Source: Ulota crispa (Eukaryota; Streptophyta; Bryopsida; Orthotrichales; Orthotrichaceae). Taken from it: 64,000 nt of DNA. The translations under genes were made by a program, and so were the position numbers. The notes under the pieces were generated by a model. That model was not told where the DNA came from and did not search any database. It saw only the letters and a program-made list of their open reading frames with translations. The DNA lies in assembly GCA_963920765.1 (NCBI GenBank), contig OY987245.1:7828727-7892726 (forward strand), read 5' to 3'. Positions 44,808 to 55,800 of this stretch are shown in pieces (the stretch's first letter is position 1; each line of letters starts with the position of its first letter).

Positions 44808-45266
44808 TTAAAATTATAACCAAACTACTTTCAACTCATTGCTTCCTACTTCACTTTAGGACATGTGACATGACTCAAGTGATCCCAACCTTGAAAAGGA
44901 CAAAAAAATGCACTCCAAAACGATTTCCCTACTCATGTTGGAAATAGCACACCCTACTGGTCGGGAATGGAGGCGTTGGAGGCTATGGGTACTTCCACCT
45001 TATCTACATAAGCTAGTTCATTTCTGATTTAACATGACAATCAAGATTTATGTTTACTACAAATGTACTGTACAGCAAAACCTTGCTCTTAAAGCATACA
45101 AATGAATCTTCAACTAATAATAAATAAATAAAAATGAAATTAGTCGGATGTGGGTTGGAAATTGTTTTGAGGTTTGCATTCCCTCCAAAAACAACTCATG
45201 TGGGAATTGTTTCAATTGAAAATAATCTTAGAACATTTCCAAACAAATTAAAAAGTTTTTGTAAGT

Positions 45267-45346
45267 TTAGCCCATTAACACCCGGACAGTCCCGAAATGC
45301 ACTGGAAATCGACCACATACGGGTCGCTTGGACGTTAATGGGTTAG
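45267..45346. mobile_element. piggyBac-like mini-MITE (family P, copy 7)
   Basis: Body 45271-45342 with direct duplication TTAG on both sides (45267-45270, 45343-45346). TIRs CCCATTAACACCCGGAC and GGACGTTAATGGG. The body is the inverted counterpart of the 3390-3468 element along its full length. Confidence 0.75.
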
Positions 45347-45402
45347 AGAATTCTAATGTCAAACTCTAGGATGACATGAAAGAAGACTAAGACAATGGTA
45401 TA

Positions 45403-45482
45403 AATAGCACTTCATGAACAAAATGGAAGGTTGAATAGAATCAATAGCACTTCATGAACAAAATGAAAGGCTGGAATAGAAT
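45403..45482. repeat. Tandem duplication, two 40-bp units
   Basis: AATAGCACTTCATGAACAAA begins at 45403 and again at 45443, followed in both by atg.aaggttg/ctggaatagaatc. No function is evident. Confidence 0.8.
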
Positions 45483-46281
45483 CTACCTTTGGTCCTTTGC
45501 ATACAAAGAATTCCAATGTAAGATAGTATATATTATTTGGATCTTACATGAATAAGTTATAATTTGATATGAAGTCCAAAGGAGGAACTCACCTATACCA
45601 TTATCCTAATAAGGATAATGGTTTTCAACAGCAAGGGACCAATCTCCCTATCTTACGCAATAATGAAAAGTTCATTTTCATGATTCCAATATTGAAAATT
45701 CATCTTCTTCGAATTAGGGTTTCAAGTACTCATCACTTCTAACGTTTCAAATCAATCCTCCCATGCCACTACAATGTTGGAAGCACTCAACATTGAACAA
45801 GTTCTCTCATAAACTACTCCCAAAACTGGCTAATCAAAATTCTTTGACCAACAAAATACTTCATCCACCAAACATCTCAAGCAAGCATCTAGGATATACA
45901 AGTCATGTGGTTGGAATGACACTTAAAGAACAGATATTCAAGCTGCAAAGACTTGTAAATTTTTGAGTGTTTACACCACAAAGCAAAGAAAGGAAAAATC
46001 TCGTGATGTTCTACAGAAATAATTGTGCACAGATCGAAGCATTCTCAGTATGACAAAGGAGGTTCCTCTTTTGCTAAAAATCTACAAATATTACATCTAA
46101 GGATTCACCGCAGAAGCTTTCTGCAACATTACAACATCTATTCCTCTCCTTATTTCTGAACCACAAGGATAAAATTATGTATAGATAGGGCACCTACTTA
46201 ATTTGCACATCAAAAATACCTACTAAATATACTAAATTTTTCTCATATCTTAACAATTTTAAAGCAGTCGAGAGAGTTCTC
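45483..46281. other. Intergenic, 3' flank of the WAT1-like gene
   Basis: No gene supported. A short open frame at about 45763-45966 has no motif. The last few hundred bases probably include the WAT1-like 3' UTR. Confidence 0.35.
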
Positions 46282-49200
46282 TTACGATAACAAAGGCTCC
46301 ACCAAGGTTGAAGCTAGCTTTGAGGTCTCTGCAGGTTGTTCTTTTGCATGCGTCGGGATTTCAAGTGAAAAACCTTTCAAACGTAAGCTTTCTCTTGTTC
46401 CCCAAATCACGAGATATAAACCAATCAAAATTGCTATTGCTCCAAGAACACTGCAACCAACACCATTTGTTAGTTTATGTCACAGCCTGCAACTAGCATG
46501 AGCTCAAACATATCACTAGTTGACACGTGTTTCATTACTTTAAGAAGCTGGCAACAGTCACACAAGGTACACCAAAAGGTGCAATAATTGTAGACCACTA
46601 AACTTTACATCATGTATCATACAACAACCAGGATTTTCAGTGTAACGAGGACTAAACCACACGTGGCGTTATACTAGTGCGTTTTTCTTTGATTTTGGCC
46701 ATTAACTGACACAAAACTTAAAGCTAGAAGAAGAAACTAAACAAGGATAGACATAGTTTCACCCACAGAAAATTTCCAATATTTAGTGTAAAAAGAAATG
46801 AGAACCGAGAAGTGCACCTCGCCAATAATCAGAAAAGGGCTGAAAAATCTGGGGTCACAGTCACAAAAAACAATACGGTGTACCCCCTGAATCATACCTT
46901 CCAAAATAAAGTGCACTGTTGAGGAAGATGGTACCAAAGAATGTGGAAAAAAGGGTCGATGTTGGAGAGTAGGCTGCAACTAAAATGGGACCGCTTCTGT
47001 GGTTAACCCAGGCTGTCAAAAAGACGCACATCCCTTGTGCCACTACTCCCTGCAGCTCACAATTGCATACATAAATCACAACATTTCTCTTTTAAAATCT
47101 CCTGCTGGCGCTTTAAAACCATTAAATAGAGTCAATAGGAGATGTATGAAAGTGCAAAAAAAACCAAGTTTAGGAAACCATCCAATCTTTGCTTAATGCG
47201 ATGCTGATTTTGATTCTCAAAATAACGGATGCAAAAGAATGTCATGAAGAGTGAAAGCATGCTTTGGATGTTTTAAGTACACTAGATATTATATTTAGGT
47301 TGCCCCACACTAACTTTCCGATATTTTACACTGCATAAATACTTACTGATACTACATTAATTTCCATCAATAACCACTGCAATAAACTACTTTAAAGGGC
47401 CTGGCAACAACAAAAAAAAAGCTGCAGAAAAACAAAATAGCTGCGTGCAGGTTGTAAACCGTGTGAAATCCACGTATCTGAAGAGCTGAACGCACCCCCA
47501 AGTGGCCAAGTGATGAATCAGTTGGTCACTTTCCAGGGCAAGGCAATCTAATTCTTCAGGCGACCAAAATGCAATATTTAGTGCAGATACTAACTGGCCG
47601 AGACAGAGTTGCAGTACTCTTAAAGCGAATTAGTTGCCAGGGGATATGTGCGGTATATAATTCTATAGCAAAAAAAGTATTCAAAGTGCAAAGAAATCTC
47701 GAAAAGTAAAATACAAGGACTTACTGCATATATGGCTCCAATGAGAATTGGCCCGGGGGGTAGAATCCATTCTGATGCCTCCACCCTGAAAAACGCCGTA
47801 GTTCCAAACATGAGAGCCCCGAGCAAAGTTGTCAAGCCCATCAACGTGAACGGAGCAGGAAATCTTTTCAGCGCTGGAGACTGCAAAACTCACAGCAAAT
47901 GAAGCATTAACAATGCGTTACCACGAGAAAATCTGGCTCATGTCGTCATCACTCCTCTAACTAATAAAAAAACACATGGATTTCAGAGTGGCAAGGGCTA
48001 AAGGGAACCTGTAAACTGATGGACGTGCCAATACATAAGCTACAGGCAAGCAGGCAGAGTGCACCGAATGTCCATGAATCAATTTCCCACCCTTGCAAAG
48101 CTGAGGACAACGTCCCAAGAGAAACTCCAGAAGTAGGAGACATAGGTGTAGAATCTCCAAAGATGATAAAACCCTTGTAAAGAGTCAAAATCATTGCTCC
48201 AGCCACACAGAACAAGATGCCCAGCACTTTGGCTTGTCCATCTCTCTTCTTAATAGAAACTTCTTCAACCCTGATAGCATCACATGCAGATTTTAGATAT
48301 AAGCTGGTTTTCTGGTCATTCAAATGCAAGTGTACACCTCATTCTTCAACCCCGGGTACTTCCAGCATAGAACATTTTGCAGGGTAACCCCAAACACTGA
48401 CAATTCTGAAGATCAGCAAATGAAGCTTGTGATGTACAAAATTGTAGAGCTCACCCGAAAATCACTGCTATGAGGAAAGCCCAGGCAGGGACACCTTTCA
48501 ACACGATTGACGCAAATATCGCGTTTGTGTATTGCAATCCAACTAGGAATAACGTCTGCTGCACGTATATTCTGCACTTGTGAAAATGAATGTTACGACA
48601 TGTAAATATCCAAACCAAAGCATCAAAATCAATAATACCGACGTGGATTACGTCATTCACCTATGCCAACAACCATGAAGTCAATGCTAGTTTAGCTGGG
48701 ATGTGAAGAAAATGGGTGATGTTTGACATACCCAATGACTGCCATGGCTACAATGATACCTGCAACTTCAAGCGTCATCTTCGGCCAATGTTCCCTGCCA
48801 TCCACAGCACCATAAGCTTAACCCTAAAAACCAATACAATTTACTAACAGAAAACATGAAGTTTTTCAATAATCCAAGCTCTAAAACCTCCTCCATAAAA
48901 CCATATTTATGGATACCCTTGAAGTTTGCAATATTTATATAAGTGCCCCTGGTTTTTCAGAAATTGCACAAATACCCTTGCCATAGTTACTTTGCTTCTT
49001 CAAAACCACTGTTTCTCAATTTTGCAATGAATGTCTTAATGTTCAAAGCAAAGCATAGGAGCACACAAAGATGGAACAAAAGACCTAAAAACAGTACTTG
49101 CAAAACTACCTTGAGATGCTCCTTTGAAATGTCAAGAGAATTCGTGCAATTTCTAAAAAACTAGGGGTATCTGTACAAACATTGCAAACTCCAGGGGTAT

Positions 49201-49624
49201 CCATCAAATTTCCCCTTAAAAAAATGGCCACATAAGGATATTGACCACCTCAACAACTGTTCAATTAGGTCACTACAAAGAAAACTTTGGATCTCTGTAA
49301 CTTTCACGTTCAGTATCCAAATAACAAATTCTTTAGTGCGTTGGAATCCTGTTTCAATTGCCAACAAAAGGCGAAGGAAAAAAAATACGTAAATAAACTA
49401 ATTGACCAGTGGAATTGAGCAAGAGGTGGCAACCTTTCAAGGAAGGGCGCGTAGAGAAAGAGGGTAAGGCAGCCAATTCCATCGCGGTAAGTGGCGAAGA
49501 GAAATGGGTCCACGCCACCAGACAAGGAAGCTTTGGTGAGCACAAAGAAGCCACCATAGCCAGCGCCCACCAGCACCATCGCCACATGCACCTTCATCTT
49601 GTCGAGCCACTCGACGAACGCCAT
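46282..49624 (-). CDS. WAT1-related EamA-family membrane transporter (369 aa, 7 exons)
   Basis: The WAT1/nodulin MtN21 family are plant drug/metabolite-type carriers; WAT1 itself exports auxin from the vacuole. Exons (minus): 49624-49434, 48794-48732, 48571-48455, 48270-48009, 47880-47725, 47049-46898 and 46450-46282. Every join keeps frame with GT-AG introns. The start MAFVEWLDKMKVHVAMVLVG leads into AGYGGFFVLTKASLSGGVDP and FATYRD, the standard first EamA repeat. LVGLQYTNAIFASIVL, KVLGILFCVAGAMILTLYKG, WVNHRSGPILVAAYSPTSTL and GAIAILIGLYLVIWG follow, giving about ten membrane segments in two EamA halves. Length is typical (350-400). The short tail ends VEPLLS. Intron 1 contains a family A MITE and the intron at 47050-47724 a family I MITE, neither touching the splice sites. 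Substrate cannot be told from sequence. Confidence 0.9.
47280..47582. mobile_element. MITE family I, copy 2 (in a WAT1-like intron)
   Basis: Left end CACTAGATATTATATTTAGG, right end caaaatgcaATATTTAGTG, inverted. Shared internal phrases with copies 1 and 3 include ttgccccacactaa and aagtggccaag. It lies wholly within the intron between exons 47880-47725 and 47049-46898. Confidence 0.65.
48905..49215. mobile_element. MITE family A, copy 5 (in WAT1-like intron 1)
   Basis: Left end atttatggatacccttgaag, right end ggtatccatcaaatttcccc. More diverged inside than other copies. It occupies about half of intron 1 (48795-49433). Confidence 0.7.
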
Positions 49625-50191
49625 CTCTCAAAACTTCACAACAACTGAGCCCCTCTGAAAGAATGAATGAATGCCCCAACGGCGATCAGAGCAGTGAGGT
49701 TTAAGCTTACAACAAAAGCTGTTGAGATGGAATTTTTTTGTGGTCATGGCGCAATTGGGTGGGGCCGAGCAATGCTGATGATCCATGGCTACGTACAAAG
49801 TCTGTAGGGTAGGAATCAACAAGCAACCGTGGGCTTGGATTCTGGTCATGCCTTGCAAATGAATAAATTAAGTGCCGCTCCGGTGACTGACTGTCTCGCA
49901 AACTGAAGCTTTGGAATCGTGTGTGCTTGAATGTGCCAAGTGTGACTGACAATTCTCCTGCAGTCCTGCCACCCCAACGCCGCCTGGAAGGCTTTGCTTT
50001 CCCTGTAGAATGCATGACATTCTGGAACACACAATCCGCACCTTTGCATTTGCGTCGCAGCTACTCCGGAGCAGCTAGATTCTCAGCGTATCTTGCCGCC
50101 GAAATCTTTCCTCGTTTTGAACGGCAGTGTACCGCACATTCGCCCCGTTAGTGGGGCCAGGGTGGAAAATCTTAACAGTAACAATAGGTAA
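49625..50191. promoter_or_regulatory. Upstream region of the WAT1-like gene
   Basis: Immediately 5' of the minus-strand ATG at 49624, with no gene on the other strand that I can support. It has somewhat higher GC than the repeats beyond 50200. Several overlapping ORFs here lack any recognisable protein feature. Confidence 0.35.
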
Positions 50192-50621
50192 GCTTAATAA
50201 GGGAATTGATATGTGTACCACACCCTTTCAATTACTGTTCCACATTCTAGAGTAAATTTTAGATTTTTACCATCAAAAAGTTGAATTTGAGAATTTGGAA
50301 TTCAGATTTGGACTTAGAGACCATGATTTAGTTTGGAACCATAAAAAAAAATTGCAATTCAACAACACGCAATGAAAAAGTTTAGTTAGGGAGAAAAAGT
50401 GTTACTTTTATTTTTGTTTGTAAAAAAGATAAGCTTTTTCATTGGGTGTTGTTGAATTGTAACTTTTTTTGTGGTTCTAGACTAAATCATGGTCTCTAAG
50501 TCCAAATCTGAATTCCAAATTCTCAAATTCAACTTTTTGATGGTAAAAATCTAAAATTACTTTGGAGGTGTGGTACAGTAATTGAAAGGGTGTGGTACAC
50601 ATATCAATTCCCGCTTAATAA
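50192..50621. mobile_element. MULE-like foldback MITE (family J, copy 1)
   Basis: Body 50201-50612 is an almost complete palindrome with arms near 190 bp, starting GGGAATTGATATGTGTACCA and ending with its inverse. A perfect 9-bp target duplication GCTTAATAA flanks it (50192-50200, 50613-50621). Long TIRs plus a 9-bp duplication fit the Mutator superfamily. Confidence 0.9.
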
Positions 50622-50752
50622 TAGTCTATTTAGTATTTTGAAGTTGGTTAGGTGTATCCTCTTCCACACTTCTACACTAAAATGACTAAACAGCTGATGT
50701 TAGATGGCATGTTGTTGTGTAGGGCTAGTGTAGAAAATTTTCCAACTTTTCT

Positions 50753-51365
50753 ACCGGCCTAAAAATGTGAGCATTTAGATATTTACCATTTGGAGATTGA
50801 ATTTGGGAATTTTGAATTCAAATTAGGCTTCAAACACCTTGGTTTAGTCTCATTCCTAAAGGAGGACACTATTAAATAATACCAAAATAGGGGGCAAATT
50901 GTTACACTTACTCTAGTTTGTAAACACAATGAGATTTTGCCTCTCCGGCCCCACTATATGGCATGCCATCTAACCCCATCCCACTAAATACTACATTTAA
51001 GTTGCCTTAGCAATTAGGTTGCCTTATCTTGGAATCCAAGTTACCTCATGCCTCATTGCTTGACCACTTGGTGACGCATGCGACGGACACTAGGATTTCA
51101 CATAGTTTACAACTTTAACAATGTTAGTTTTTTTTTTTCATAATGTTGTTATCATCAAATCTGTATCATTGATTATATATATATAGTTGTAATTGTTGAA
51201 GAAAATTCTTGTAGTATCAATAAGTATTATACAGTGTAAAGGGTCAAGACATTAGGGAGGTGCAACCTAAATGCACTATCGGTTAAATAAGGGTCTTTGA
51301 ATCCAAATGTAAATTCAAAATTCCCAAACTCAATCTTTACAATGGTGAAGATCTAAACGCTTTTG
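50753..51365. mobile_element. Foldback MITE (family J, copy 3) split by a family I element
   Basis: The left arm (tagatatttaccatttggagattgaatttggg, about 50776-50808) is inverted in the right arm (cccaaactcaatctttacaatggtgaagatcta, about 51325-51357). Between them sits family I copy 3 (50982-51284). Limits approximate. Confidence 0.65.
50982..51284. mobile_element. MITE family I, copy 3, nested in family J
   Basis: Left end CACTAAATACTACATTTAAG, right end CCTAAATGCACTATCGG. Internal agreement with copy 1 includes gttgccttagcaa.taggttgcc and cctcattgctt.accacttgg. Confidence 0.65.
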
Positions 51366-51799
51366 ACATGATAAAATGCAGAGCTTTTTCAACACCCTGG
51401 TCCTAAAAAAAGTTGTTAGAGCAATTGAGACCAGCGAGGGTTTTAAGATACATCTGGAAAACATTTTTATTGCCCCCTGCGGATAATTTTGAAACACCCT
51501 GCCAACTATTTTCTGCTCTATCCCGGGTGGTCAAATTTTGCCCATAGTATACTTGTCGGAAGACTTGTTCTTGTGAGAAATTGGACATTGCAATTACAGC
51601 TTTTGACTTTGGAGATGAGGTAAAGTGAAGTGACCCACAAAAGGGACTACCATTGTATTTTTTAATGCATGTTTCAAGTAAGCGAGCGGGAACAAATCTT
51701 TTAAAAATCAAGTTTGATTGCTTAGTACCGTATCAATACGAGGAGCCATTCAAAAAGGTGAACTTATGCCACAACGCACCAATCCCACACCAAAAAAAA
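51366..51799. other. Intergenic, no gene supported
   Basis: ORFs of about 60-100 codons on both strands show no motif. The end abuts a family A element. Confidence 0.35.
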
Positions 51800-52121
51800 G
51801 GGAAAATTTCATGGATACCCCTGAAGTTTGCAATATTTTCATAGATACCCTTGCTTTTTCAGAAATTTCACAAAAATCCTTGGACCAAAAAATTTAGGCA
51901 TTTGTTTTGTTGGGCATGTCACTTCCCTTCTTCCTTTGTGCACATATTGCTTCTTTTTTGTTTCATTACATTCCGTTCTTCAACATTGGTCATGAAGAAA
52001 GTATGAGCACAACAAATAAATGCTTGAAAATTTTGGTCCAAAGATATTTGTGAAATTTCTGAAAAAGCAGGGGTATCTATGTAAATATTGCAAACTTCAA
52101 GGGTATCCATGAAATTTTCCC
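51800..52121. mobile_element. MITE family A, copy 6
   Basis: TIRs GGGAAAATTTCATGGATACC and GTATCCATGAAATTTTCCC. It sits directly against a partial family B element on its right. Confidence 0.85.
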
Positions 52122-52473
52122 TTTTTGTAAATCTAATGATTTCTTTTTTATTCAAGTGGTCCATCATTCATTCAATCAAGGCATTATCACCTTCTTGAAA
52201 GAAAGAAAAACAAATACAATTTTTTGTTGAACTTTCATTGCACCATTGTTATTTTTTTGATGTATTTTTGCTTCAAATATTTCAAAACTCATATACTTTT
52301 AGTTTCAAATTCAAGCACCTCCATTTTTTTTTAATATAGCTTGAGAATGATGAAGGTGAAACAAAGCTTTTGATCCAAATTTTAAAGATCAACATGAAAT
52401 TCTCATAGTTCATGCTCAAAGCAAACTTTAGGGTGTGGCATTAGCAATTTTGGATGTGGCTTTAGCAATTCCC
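52122..52473. mobile_element. MITE family B, copy 3 (left end missing)
   Basis: The right end TGGCTTTAGCAATTCCC is intact and the interior matches copies 1 and 2 (ttcaagtggtccatcattca, agctttgatccaaattttaa-type phrases). The left terminus is absent where family A copy 6 begins. Confidence 0.7.
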
Positions 52474-52881
52474 TATATAAAACACATCACCGCTATTCTT
52501 GACCATCCAGCTTACTCTACCAGTACAAACAATTTTCTAGAACTCACGTTCTTTATAAACTGTGAAAAATTGAAAAAAATGCTTTAAAATCCTACTTTGT
52601 TGTCATACCTGTGCCTCACCTACACTCTTCTGTGATGTAAGTTCCACACACGAAACAGACTGGGAAGTTACAATTTTTTCGACTACACTGATTCTAAAAA
52701 TTGTAAATTCTCATTAATTACTGTTGGGAGGTAGTCCACACAGTGAATGCACCTTGGAGACTAGAGTGGCCACAATCTCAGGGGGGTACTTCGTGCCACA
52801 CCCTGGAAGATGCTTCGGTGCCACTTTTCGGTCGAAATAGAATTCTCCGATCTGCAGCTTTGACCGTGGCTGCAAACCCAG
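52474..52881. other. 3' flank of the dehydrogenase gene, including its former coding end
   Basis: Bases 52761-52881 (minus) still read as the conserved C terminus of the dehydrogenase family (IGEFYFDRKVAPKHLP), out of reach behind the TAG at 52882-52884. The rest is AT-rich with no gene. Confidence 0.6.
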
Positions 52882-55800
52882 CTAGGTTATGGTGTCCGCA
52901 CCTTCATCTAGTGTTCTCATTGATGTTTGAAATCTGCGCAACGTGTGAAATTCTCAGTGAGTCGCAAGTCTAAGTAGCTTTACCAAGTTTCCACATCACA
53001 AGTTACAAACTTCTGAAAACGTATGTCTCTAGTAAAATCCTCATTACAATCCCCAGAAAATGATCATTGTAACGATTCTCAATGTAAAGGTAGCAACACC
53101 CATAACCATCAAAGTAAGGGTTTTAGACATAATGATTATTAATAAACATCTAGCAAATTATAGGATCCTATTAGCAAGAGAAAAATGATGAGTTTGCACT
53201 TTCCAATGTATTATTTGAATATTGTGAGAGTAAATTGTGAATTTTTGAAGAGCCGACAGCAGTTGCACCTAATACCAACACTAAGGTTTCATGTTCACAT
53301 GTTGTACATCCTTGTAATTACATCTATTTATTTTCACAGATTTTCCAAGATTTTAGAGGTGGTGGTTATGGGTACACTGATGATGGTTACGGGTGCTGCT
53401 ACCTTAATCCTCATTTGGTTCAAAATTTTAGAAACCATATTTGTCAGTCTTTTGGATTTGTCAGTCTTTTGGATGCCACTGTTGCATTTATACTAGATAA
53501 AAAGAAACTCATTCCTTGGAACGCTAGGCACCAACATGCTACTATTGCTTTTTAGCACTTGGTTTGTTGCTATTCAACACCGTTACTTCCTACATTTTCA
53601 AGTCATTACATAGTCTCTCTCCTATTGGAGGAGACTGAAGAATGCGTTGCAGTATGCAGATTTCCACTTAGAAAGGAAGAAAGTAGAATTGAACATACTT
53701 TGAATGGAAACCAGGCATGCTTTTTTCCAAGCCCCCCGTATCGACCCAGCCTGGATGCATGGAGTAGAATCCAATCACGCCCTTATGCTTTTCAGCCCAA
53801 TACTCTGTAAAAGCGACCTGCAACGACGGCCAGGTTAGTTACCAGTTCACTCTAACAATGGCCAACCAGCTAGGTCACCATTGCAAAACTAGTATCCCAT
53901 TCTGCAATAAGAACTTCAGAGTGATGGCTTGTTGTTCATTACCGTCTAGGTCTTGTGCTTTGATTCAACACTTCAGTCAGTTATACAAACATGTTCACTG
54001 GTTCCTCGAAATGAGCTACGACTTCTAGTTTATGTCCACTTCTTGACGGAGCAAGTTTTGTTCAATATGCTTGGCTCAAGTTTTGATTTCAAATGTTTTA
54101 ATTTTACTTCCAAAGTGCCAGAGGGTGGTGAATAGGACTCTAGCTTGCTAGGGTGTGCCTCAACTGATAGGTATTTCAGGAGAGGGTTTTCAAACCTGCA
54201 CGCGCTTGTTTCGTGCATATTGAGCAGTTCCGTCAAACGATTTCTTGTCTTCATACTGCACATGAAAGCGAGGTATCCAAAAAAATTAAGCGATTTCAGA
54301 ATACAAGAATCACTCGCAACAAAAACTCTCTATAAGCGGCATTTTAAAGAAGAGGAGAACACACCTGTAAGTTTTCGTTGAGGTTTTCAGTATGCATGCC
54401 CCCGGACGCAACTGAAATGACACAAGCATCAGGTGAAGCCCGTTTTAATGCAGGCATCAAGAGCTCCGTCAAGGTATAAACTCCAGCCACGTTCACAGCA
54501 AAGTTCGTCTCCAAGCTGGAACCACATAAACAGATAGTAATGACCTTTACGGTGCCAAAAACCCTTCATGAACTTGGTAGAAAACAATTCAAATGGATGT
54601 TCCAGTCTCTTACCCATCCCCAGTAAGAGTGCGTTCGTTCACCATCAGCCCTGCATTGTTCACCTGCACCCAAAAACAAAGTCATGCCGAATCCAACCAA
54701 CACAATTTCAGAACACACTGATTTCAGAATAGAATACAGTGTAATATGAAACAAATATTGGATTCAAGTTCAGGAGTGTTACCAGTATGTGAAGGGGCTT
54801 TTCAGTCGATGCGAACTTTGAGGCGAAATCTTTCACTTGCTGTAGTGATGCTAAATCACAAACCTGCGTTCAGAGCACAGTTTCATGTTCTCATACACTA
54901 ATTATAACTGGTAATGACCAGGTAACAGAGTTTCCAGCAACACTAGATTGTTTTAGGAACTTCACAACATCATAAATAAAATCTTTCCCGTGATTCATGG
55001 AGAGATCTTCTTATAGTACTACTCATACAGAGACCTCCCCATGCATTACAGGGAGGACCAATGTATTATCATTGAGGCCATAGGAGAGATTCAGATTCCC
55101 TTTCTGGTGTTCTCAAAAAGATACTGGAAAAGTATAATGTCACTGAAAACCTTGTTATGTCCACTCCATTGCAACGAAGAAATGCTTGCTTGAAATTACA
55201 CTCAATGTGAGAATATCACAGGTAGAACTAACACGTAGATCTGAAATTGAGCAGTAGCACGGTGTTACTCCTAGACGATACAACATAAGGTCAGCTTGAT
55301 CTTAACATGGAAAAACAAAAGAGCGAGGGTTTCTAAGTAACCTCAAGAGACACATTTGCGTTTCCAGTCTTGGCCTTTATTTCCTCCACAGCCTTCTCCC
55401 CTCTTTCTTTCGACCGGCAAACCAAGTGCACGGTTGCACCCCTGCATGTAATGAATGTAATCTCAATGCCAGTCAATTGGTCCTGACATCATTTCCAGTC
55501 TAAAACTCAAAACCGTTCAAAATCTAGCATCTTCTAATAGACTACACCAACAACAACAGAACAAAGGACAGAGATTCTACAGTATACCCGCCATGCAGAC
55601 CTGGCATTCCAGAAGGTATCAAAGACAACAAAACTCCTATCTGAAGAACAGTGTATTTAAGAGAATCAGAGGTCAATAAGATCAATACCTAGGGGACCCC
55701 TTTTTCATAATAGAATTGTTTAGCCTTAAACAAGACGCCCTCGCGACCATTCCAACCTGATTTCAAACCCTAATTGCTCTCCTCCACATGATTTGTGATT

